NCBI GenBank assembly: GCA_031769625.1
Contig: JAUIMM010001424.1
Span: 310,001 to 374,000, forward strand
Source of the DNA: Taudactylus pleione
Lineage: Eukaryota; Chordata; Amphibia; Anura; Myobatrachidae
Direction: 5' to 3'
DNA length: 64,000 nucleotides
The notes under the pieces: generated by a model
Told to the model about the DNA's origin: nothing
The model's input: only the letters and a program-made list of their open reading frames with translations
Database searches by the model: none
Made by a program: the position numbers and the translations under genes
Shown here: positions 55,544 through 64,000 of the stretch, one piece after another
Numbering within the stretch: position 1 is the first letter of the stretch
How the letters are laid out: each line of letters starts with the position of its first letter

Positions 55544-58500
55544 GTGTGGGTGTAATATCTTTGGCAGCCGGAGTGTGGGTGTAATATCCTAGGCAGCCGG
55601 AGTGTCGGTGTAATATCCTAGGCAGCCGGAGTGTGGGTGTAATATCCTAGGCAGCCGGAGTGTGGGTGTAAAATCCTACGCAGCCAGAGTGTGGGTGTAA
55701 TATCCTAGGCAGCCGGAGTGTGGGTATAATATCCTAGGCAGCCGGAGTGTGGGTGTAATATCCTAGGCAGCCGGAGTGTGAGTGTAAAATCCTACGCAGC
55801 CGGAGTGTGTGTGTGTAATATCCTAGGCATTCGGAGTGTGGGTGTAATATCCTAGGCAGACGGAGTGTGGGCGTAATATCCTAGGCAGCCGGAGTGTGGG
55901 TGTAATATCCTAGGCAGCCGGAGTGTGGGTGTAATATCCTAGGCAGCCGGAGTGTGGGTGTGATATCCTAGGCAGCCGGAGTGTGTGTGTAATATCCTAG
56001 GCATTCGGAGTGTGGGTGTAATATCCTAGGCAGACGGAGTGTGGGTGTAATATCCTAGGCAGCTGGAGTGTGGGTGTAATATCCTAGGCATTCGGAGTGT
56101 GGGTGTAATATCCTAGGCAGCCGGAGTGTGTGTGTACTATCCTAGGCATTCGGAGTGTGGGTGTAATATCCTAGGCAGACGGAGTGTGGGTGTAATATCC
56201 TAGGCAGCTGGAGTGTGGGTGTAATATCCTAGGCAGCCGGAGTGTGGGTGTAATATCCTAGGCAGCCGGAGTGTGTGTGTAATATCCTAGGCATTCGGAG
56301 TGTGGGTGTAATATCCTAGGCAGACGGAGTGTGGGCGTAATATCCTTGGCAGACGGAGCCGGAGTGTGGGCGTGATATCCTAGGCAGCCGGAGGGTGGGC
56401 GTGATATCCTAGGCAGCCGGAGTGTGGGCGTGATATCCTAGGCAGCCGGAGTGTGGGCGTGATATCCTAGGCAGCCGGAGTGTGGGTGTAATATCCTAGG
56501 CAGCCGGAGTGTGGGTCTAACATCCTAGACAGCCGGAGTGTGGGTGTAAAATCCTACGCAGCCAGAGTGTGGGTGTAATATCCTAGGCAGCCGGAGTGTG
56601 GGTGTAATATCCTTGGCAGCCGGAGTGTGGGTGTAATATCCTAGGCAGCCGGAGTGTGGGTGTAAAATCCGACGCAGCCGGAGTGTGGGTGTAATATCCT
56701 AGGCAGCCGGAGTGTGGGTGTAATATCCTAGGCAGCCGGAGTGTGGGTGTAAAATCCTACGCAGCCGGAGTGTGGGTGTAATATCCTAGGCAGCCGGAGT
56801 GTGGGTGTAATATCCTCGGCAGCCGGAGTGTGGGTGTAATATCCTAGGCATTCGGAGTGTGGGTGTAATATCCTAGGCATTCGGAGTGTGGGTGTGATAT
56901 CCTAGGCAGCCGGAGTGTGTGTGTGATATCCTAGGCATTCGGAGTGTGGGCGTAATATCCTAGGCAGACGGAGTGTGGGCGTAATATCCTAGGCAGCCGG
57001 AGTGTGTGTGTGATATCCTAGGCATTCGGAGTGTTTGTGTGATATCCTAGGCAGCCGGAGTGTGTGTGTGACATCCTAGGCAGCCGGAGTGTGTGTGTGA
57101 CATCCTAGGCATTCGGAGTGTGTGTGTGACATCCTAGGCAGCCGGAGTGTGTGTGTGACATCCTAGGCAGCCGGAGTGTGTGAGTGATATCCTAGGCAGC
57201 CGGAGTGTGGGTGTAAATCCTAGGCAGACGGAGGGTGTGTGTAACATCCAAGGCAGCCAGAGCATGGGTGTAACATCCTAGGCAGAGGGAGCGTGTGTGT
57301 AACATCCAAGGCTGCCGGAGCATATGTGTAATATCATAGGCAGCCGGAGCGTGTGTGTATTATCCTAGGCAGCCGGAGTGTGTGTGTGACATCCTAGGCA
57401 GCCGGAGTGTGTGTGTGATATCCTAGGCAGCCGGAGTGTGGGTGTAAATCCTAGGCAGACGGAGTGTGTGTGTGACATCCTAGGCAGCCGAAGTGTGTGT
57501 GTGACATCCTAGGCAGCCGGAGTGTGTGTGTGATATCCTAGGCAGCCGGAGTGTGGGTGTAAATCCTAGGCAGACGGAGGGTGTGTGTAACATCCTAGGC
57601 AGCCGGAGCATGGGTGTAACATCCTAGGCAGACGGAGTGTGGGTGTAATATCCTAGGCATTCGGAGTGTGGGTGTATTATCCTAGGCTCCCGGAGTGTGT
57701 GTGTAATATCCTAGGCAGCCGGAGTGTGTGTGTGATATCCTAGGCATTCGGAGTGTGTGTGTGATATCCTAGGCTGCCGAAGTGTGTGTATGATATCCTA
57801 GGCAGCCGGAGTGTGTGTGTGTGATATCCTAGGCAGACGGAGTGTGGGTGTAATATCTTTGGCAGCCGGAGTGTGTGTGTAATATACTAGGCAGCCGGAG
57901 TGTGTGTGTAATATCCTAGGCAGCCGGAGTGTGTGTGTAATATCCTAGGCAGCCTGAGTGTGGGTGTAATATCCTAGGCAGCCGGAGTGTGTGTCTGATA
58001 TCCTAGGCAGACGGAGTGTGTGTGTAATATCCTAGGCAGCCGGAGTGTGTGTGTAATATCCTCGGCAGACGGTGTGTGTGTGTCATTTCCTAGGCAGACG
58101 GTGTGTGTGTGTAATTTCCTAGGCAGCCAGAGTATGGGTGTAATATCCTTGGCAGACGGAGTGTGTGTGTAATATCCTAGGCAGCCGGAGTGTGTGTGTA
58201 ATTTCCTAGGCAGCCGGAGTGTGTGTGTAATATCCTTGGCAGACGGAGTGTGGGTGTAATATCCTAGGCAGACGGAGTGTGTGTGTAATATCCTAGGCAG
58301 CCGGAGTGTGTGTGTAATATCCTTGGCAGACGGAGTGTGGGTGTAATATCCTAGGCAGACGGAGTGTGTGTGTAATATCCTAGGCAGCCGGAGTGTGTGT
58401 GTAATATCCTTGGCAGACGGAGTGTGTGTGTAATATCCTAGGCAGACGGAGTGTGTGTGTAATATCCTAGGCATTCGGAGTGTGGGTGCGATATCCTAGG

Positions 58501-60542
58501 CATTCGGAGTGTGTGTGCGACATCCTAGGCAGCCGGAGTGTGGGTGTGACATCCTAGGCAGCCGGAGAGTGGGTGTGATATCCTAGGCATTCGGAGTGTG
58601 GGTGTGATATCCTAGGCAGCCGGAGTGTGTGTTTGATATCCTAGGCAGCCGGAGTGTGTGTGTGATATCCTAGGCATTCGGAGTGCGGGTGTGATATCCT
58701 AGGCAGCCGGAGTGCGTGTGTGATATCCTAGGCAGCCGGAGTGCGTGTGTGATATCCTAGGCAGCCGGAGTGCGTGTGTGATATCCTAGGCAGCCGGAGT
58801 GCGTGTGTGATATCCTAGGCAGCCGGAGTGCGTGTGTGATATCTTAGGCAGCCGGAGTGCGGGTGTGATATCCTAGGCAGCCGGAGTGCGGGTGTGATAT
58901 CCTAGGCAGCCGGAGTGTGGGTGTGATATCCTAGGGAGCCGGAGTGTGGGTGTGATATCCTAGGCAGCCGGAGTGTGGGTGTGATATCCTAGGCAGCCGG
59001 AGTGTGGGTGTGATTTCCTAGGCAGACGGAGTGTGGGTGTGATATCCTAGGCAGACGGAGTGTGGGTGTGATACCCTAGGCACATCCTAAGCAGCCGGAG
59101 TGTGTGTGTGATATCCTAGGCAGCCGGAGTGTGGGTGTAAATCCTAGGCAGACGGAGGGTGTGTGTAACATCCTAGGCAGCTAGAGCATGGGTGTAACAT
59201 CCTAGGCAGAGGGAGCGTGTGTGTAACATCCAAGGCTGCCGGAGCGTGTGTGTAATATCATAGGCAGCCGGAGCGTGTGTGTATTATCCTAGGCAGCCGG
59301 AGTGTGTGTGTGACATCCTAGGCAGCCGGAGTGTGTGTGTGATATGCTAGGCAGCCGGAGTGTGGGTGTAAATCCTAGGCAGACGGAGTGTGGGTGTAAA
59401 TCCTAGGCAGACGGAGTGTGTGTGTGACATCCTAGGCAGCCGGAGTGTGTGTGTGATATCCTAGGCAGCCGGAGTGTGGGTGTAAATCCTAGGTAGACGG
59501 AGGGTGTGTGTAACATCCTAGGCAGCCGGAGCATGGGTGTAACATCCTAGGCAGACGGAGCGTGTGTATAACATCCAAGGCTGCCGGAGCGTGTGTGTAA
59601 TATCATAGGCAGCCGGAGCGTGTGTGTATTATCCTAGGCAGCCGGAGTGTGTGTGTAATATCCTAGGCATTCGGAGTGTGTGTGTAATATCCTAGGCATT
59701 CGGAGTGTGTGTGTGATATCCTAGGCATTCGGAGTGTGTGTGTGATATCCTAGGCAGCCGGAGTGTGTGTGTGATATCCTAGGCAGCCGGAGTGTGTGTG
59801 TAATATCCTAGGCAGACGGAGTGTGGGTGTAATATCTTTGGCAGCCGGAGTGTGTGTGTAATATACTAGGCAGCCGGAGTGTGGGTGTGATATCCTAGGC
59901 AGCCGGAGTGTGGGTGTGATATCCTAGGCAGCCGGAGTGTGTGTGTAATATCCTAGGCAGCCGGAGTGTGGGTGTAATATCCTAGGCAGCCGGAGTGTGG
60001 GTGTAATATCCTAGGCAGCCGGAGTGTGGGTGTAATATCCTAGGCAGCCGGAGTGTGGGTGTAATATCCTAGGCAGCCGGAGTGTGGGTGTAATATCCTA
60101 GGCAGCCGGAGTGTGTGTGTAATATCCTAGGCAGCCGGAGTGTGTGTGTGATATCCTAGGCAGCCGGAGTGTGGGTGTAATATCCTAGGCAGCCGGAGTG
60201 TGGGTGTAATATCCTAGACAGCCGGAGTGTGTGTGTGATATCCTAGGCAGCCGGAGTGTGTGTGTGATATCCTAGGCAGCCGGAGTGCGGGTGTGATATC
60301 CTAGGCAGCCGGAGTGTGGGTGTGATATCCTAGGCAGCCGGAGTGTGGGTGTAATATCCTAGGCAGCCGGAGTGTGTGTGTAATATCCTAGGCAGCCGGA
60401 GTGTGGGTGTAATATCCTAGGCAGCCGGAGTGTGGGTGTAATATCCTAGGCAGCCGGAGTGTGGGTGTAATATCCTAGGCAGCCGGAGTGTGGGTGTAAT
60501 ATCCTAGGCAGCCGGAGTGTGGGTGTAATATCCTAGGCAGCC
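55544..60542. repeat. 29-bp minisatellite, about 170 copies
   Basis: Units GGCAGCCGGAGTGTGGGTGT plus AATATCCTA; each has a CCTAGG site. Variants include GGCATTCGG, GGCAGACGG, GTGACATCC and a 28-bp AAATCC form. A distinctive run of variants (AGAGGGAGCGTG, CCAAGGCTGCC, ATCATAGG) occurs at about 57280 and 59205, and in part at 59550, showing block duplication. Confidence 0.96.
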
Positions 60543-61393
60543 TTTCCAATTTTTTCCCATTTACAGAGAAATTTTTTCTTGATAAGAAATAGTGTTTTTG
60601 TTTAGTGACTTTGGACCAGGAAAAGCAGAGAGAGACTTGGGCCAAATGTTATAGAGGTTAGAACATGTCAGAGGTTAGCAGTAAGATCTCACACTTTTTA
60701 AGCTCGGCCAATGTTACAGGTTACTGCTAATCTCTCACATTTTATAAACTCTCACCCTATTACATATGGCCCCAGAAGTTTGACCACATGTTACTGTATA
60801 ACGCATCCCGCCTATTGTCTGGCATAGTGTCTGGCATAGTGTCTGGCATAGTGCTTGGCATAGCCCATTTACATGGTTGAAATGCTGAATTCTGGTCCAT
60901 GACTTGGTGATTACATTACTGGAGATAATCCGTAAAACCTTTTCCATCTCTGTTATCTGTACATTAGAAATCTTTATGACTTTGGGCTGTTGGCTTTATT
61001 GCATCAAATACTTTTAATACGCTAGATCTGGACACTAAGATCTATTGTTGTCTTATATAAGTGATCGCATCATAGGGCAGTTTGTTCCGAAATATTTGAT
61101 TACAGTTGGAGAGCACCCGGATAAATCAATATACAATGGAGTGTGCTGGGAGGTGATTGATGGAGGTGACCTCTGCTGAGGACAAGCCACTATCAGCATT
61201 TTCCTACAAGAGTAGATTCCATCCACAAACTCCATTGAAGAGTCAGATGTCTCTGATCTGGAAGTGTCTGGCCTGCAATAATGAACGGATAATCCAGTGC
61301 GATTGCTGTGTTCTCCCTGACTTCAGTGTTAGCAGCAGTCTTGGGGCATCGTCAGTAAAAGAGCTTACAGAGCCTGGATCGTTTTATGCACTA
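60543..61393. other. Non-coding sequence with a tiny repeat
   Basis: About four copies of the 12-bp unit GTGTCTGGCATA near 60815-60860. No gene is recognised. Confidence 0.5.
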
Positions 61394-61545
61394 GGGGGTA
61401 TTTATCCAAGCTAGGAGAGAGATAAAGTACTAACCAATCAGCTTCCAATTTACATTTTGCAGGCTGTGTTTAAAAAATGATAGTAAGGAGCTGATTGGTT
61501 GGCAATTTATTTTTTTATTTTTTTTAGCTTTGATAAATACCCCCC
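61394..61545. mobile_element. MITE with GGGGGTATTTATC ends
   Basis: A 152-bp element with inverted ends GGGGGTATTTATCCAAGCTA and AGCTTTGATAAATACCCCC, and inner arms CTAACCAATCAGCTTCC / AGCTGATTGGTTGG. Confidence 0.7.
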
Positions 61546-61577
61546 ACTGTCTCCTCTGAGCCTCTGACATATATCAC

Positions 61578-62026
61578 GGGAATCGGTATGTCTGACCGCC
61601 GGACTTAGGTCAATTCCCGACACCGGAAGACTGGCATGACAAGATCCCGACAGGTACGTAATTTTGACTATACCTAACCCTCTCCCTCCCTAACCCTAAC
61701 CTCTCCCCATAAGTGGCTAACCCTATCCCCCCATAAGTGCCTAACCTTATCCCCCCCTCCCCACTCCCTGACCATAACCCTCCCAGGGGGTGCTTTACCC
61801 AAAGCCCTCCCAGGGAGCCCCTAACCTAAGCCCCCCCCCCCCGCGGCTGTCCGCTCCCACCGGCCGGCTTACCTTCGTTCGGTATGCCGGGTGTTGGGAT
61901 CCCAATAGTACGTCTAATGACGGGCGTCGGGATTTCGATGCCTATCACTAGTTCCCTGCCGGGATTTGACAGTCGGGAAGCTGGTGGTCGGCATTTCGAC
62001 TGCCGGCTTCTTAACTACACCCCATA
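61578..62026 (-). mobile_element. GC-rich interspersed repeat, family T (copy 3)
   Basis: Reverse orientation to 22365-22600 and 41112-41590 (CGGCTGTCCGC, GGCTTACCTTCG, GATTTCGATGCC). The middle (61672-61836) has CCCTAACC-type telomere-like runs and a C10 tract. Confidence 0.55.
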
Positions 62027-62367
62027 TCATGATTGCCAAATTACCTTAATGTTCCGGACAGTCCAACATTTTAATGATTTGCCCCTGGTAAGTTTAGCAT
62101 CTTATCTTATGTAGAAGCTACTAGACCGAAGATGCCTCTCACTTTTGAATATATTTTATAATGGAGAAAAGGAAGAAAGAAAATCTGCATACATTAAAGT
62201 TGCTTGCAACCTATCTACTTGTGAGCGTTCAGGTTTCACCTGAACATGTAACAGTCTGCTCTCTCACACCCCTCTCCTTCTCTCCTCACCAAAACAGGCA
62301 GCAGCTCAGGCTTCTGTTTAATAACCACTTCACCTGGCAGTAAGTTTAGGCAGTAACACAGACTTAA

Positions 62368-62535
62368 GGCCCCCATACATCAGCAATTGTGCAATTTGCA
62401 ATCGATGGTGTATAAAAATCTTTCCCTTTTTCAGTCGATTGCAGATTGCAGAGATGCCACAATCGATTGAAAAAGGGAAAGATTTTTATACACCATCGAT
62501 TGCAAATTGCACAATTGCCGATATATATGGGGGCC
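62368..62535. mobile_element. Near-perfect palindromic MITE
   Basis: A 168-bp element with about 75-bp arms from GGCCCCCATA to TCGATTG that differ by a 2-bp gap and a few substitutions, and a loop of about 20 bases. Flanked by TTAA and TTTA. Confidence 0.75.
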
Positions 62536-62948
62536 TTTACCCCCAACTACTACATCAATAAACAGATTCTGTAATTAGGTCATTTAGAGAGAACTTATGC
62601 CGGATATAGTGGTTGGCACCCATGCCCTAGGCTTGAATCTGGCCAGGGTGGCATCAGCATAGGGGTATGCACACTCTGCGGCTGATTCTGAGTTGTGAGC
62701 AAAATAAAATAAATCAAATAACTTTGCACCTGAACAAAACATGCTGCAATACAGCAGGGGGGGGGGGGGGGCAAATACATGTGTTATGTGCGCATACAGG
62801 CTAAATACTGGCAGCTTCTGCATGTACCCACTAATTCTTTAATTATGTAACTACCGTCACAAATGGCGGATTGGGCGTACACACTATACAATGTGTACAA
62901 AATATCTCTCCAATCAGCGCGGAACAATATATCGCACGATAGCATATA
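62536..62948. other. Non-coding sequence with a weak SINE-head-like segment
   Basis: GTGGTTGGCACCCATGCCC then GGCTTGAATCTGGCCAGGG near 62610-62655 resembles decayed A and B boxes of a tRNA-derived SINE. A G14 run lies near 62758. Confidence 0.3.
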
Positions 62949-63219
62949 GGACCTCATTCAAAGTCGGTCTTTGCGGCCGCACGGTCGTACGCAGCCGATG
63001 TTCGCTAAACTGCGAATGTGATTAATCCTAATATCCCATGAGATGGCGTGTGTTGTGATCGAGAAGGGGGCGTGATTTAGTCTTACGACCACTTCTTACC
63101 CTCGGTCGTTCAGCTAATGATCTCATCTGAGCGACGCAACTTGCGATCGCTTCATTTGCATATCCGGTCCCTTTCCCCTACGACCATGCGTCCGCAACGA
63201 CCGCCTCTGAATGAGGTCC
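62949..63219 (+). mobile_element. MITE with GGACCTCATTCA ends
   Basis: A 271-bp element with ends GGACCTCATTCAAAG and CTCTGAATGAGGTCC and an ATA duplication (62946-62948 and 63220-63222). No coding capacity. Confidence 0.75.
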
Positions 63220-63752
63220 ATAGTCTATAGCCAGGTGAAATCTTTCTGCACGTTACACATCTGCCTCACCTGCGGTGCAGCATACTTCTGCCAAGGTGCA
63301 CAGTTACCTGCTCTGTCTGTCCGTCTTTCCCCAACTCAGCACCAGCCCCTCTGTGTATGTGTGAGCTGCCCCTAATGTCCCAAAAATAAAGGCAATCTGC
63401 CCATTATTTTGTGAGCTGTTGAATAAGAACATAACCAGAGCTTACATCAAAGCTAGAAGCATATATCAATAAACATTTTATAAATATACAGGTATCATTG
63501 ATATTTAATGTGAGGTCTGAACGATGGAGTTAGTAAGATAATGAGCCACAATAGACTTTAAGCTTTTCTGGATAGCGGGGATGTAAAGAGAGTATTTAAT
63601 AATTAAAAACAAAATACAATGATTAGCATAACGGGAAGTAGCAGGATATGGTGAATAACTGGAATAGATTCTTCCCTGAGAATACAAACTAGGAATAAGT
63701 GCAGCCATTCAGACTTGGCGTGGACTGCGCAGATGCTTGTCTTCTATTTTTA
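63220..63752. other. Non-coding sequence, nothing recognised
   Basis: No gene or named repeat; AT-rich. Confidence 0.5.
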
Positions 63753-64000
63753 GGGCCTGATTCAGCATTGCGCAAATGTATAATGCTGAACGCAGATTCC
63801 CAATTATCGGGAATCTGAGTACGCAGGCGCCTGTATGCCTCTACCTGATTGACAGACAGAGGTATTTAAGGGGCGGTGAGGGGGCGACCGGCGTTCCCGG
63901 AAATGGGGGCGTGTCAGCCCCATTTCCCGGGAGTGGCAAGTTTCCTGGCCTTGCAAGGTGAGGCTTACTCAGCTGGCCGACGCCATCCACCATCGCGACG
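63753..64000 (+). mobile_element. MITE left end, cut by the window edge
   Basis: Starts GGGCCTGATTCAGCATTGCG after TTA; the rest lies beyond the window. Confidence 0.6.

Noticed and set aside
57974..58474. Antisense 166-aa frame in the 29-bp array
   Set aside because: A shadow of the minisatellite with no domain or start context.

Overview
The window looks like a repeat-dominated piece of a large vertebrate genome, most likely an amphibian (probably a frog). The vertebrate call rests on a recognisable intron-containing FXYD1 (phospholemman) gene. The frog call is inference, based on the dense mix of hAT elements, GGGCCTGATTCAG-ended MITEs, SINE tails and very long minisatellites. There are no bacterial-style operons, RNA genes or CRISPR arrays.

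Layout. Positions 1-14369 hold a 48-bp minisatellite, a short spacer, a 6.3-kb 160-bp satellite with a 9-mer higher-order repeat, and an intact 1038-aa BED-finger hAT transposase, ending in a hAT terminal inverted repeat (element 1; its 5' end is not in the window). After a small MITE comes a complete second hAT element on the opposite strand (element 2, 15589-21957). It has a perfect 8-bp target duplication, an intact 1028-aa transposase and a 2.3-kb 40-bp array in its 5' leader. The two elements are clearly related in coding region and 3' non-coding region, but their leader arrays are unrelated.

Positions 22000-28880 are a graveyard of MITEs: serial-hairpin, palindromic, nested, and one whose inner segment has expanded into a 20-bp minisatellite. 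Positions 28883-39450 are a single 47-bp minisatellite of about 225 copies. Five coding exons of FXYD1 follow between 39787 and 48212 on the + strand. Their introns carry a 25-bp AT-rich array, a 44-bp array, a TATG/TG microsatellite and several MITEs; the signal-peptide exon was not found. From 50 kb to the end there are further MITEs, short minisatellites (25, 21 and 43 bp), microsatellites and a 5-kb 29-bp minisatellite, with no recognisable gene.

Roughly half of the window is tandem repeat. The only genes I can defend are the two hAT transposases and FXYD1. The most unusual structures are a MITE family built as a chain of about eleven hairpins whose stems change in a compensated way between copies, and a hairpin just after the transposase stop codon that is conserved between both hAT elements.
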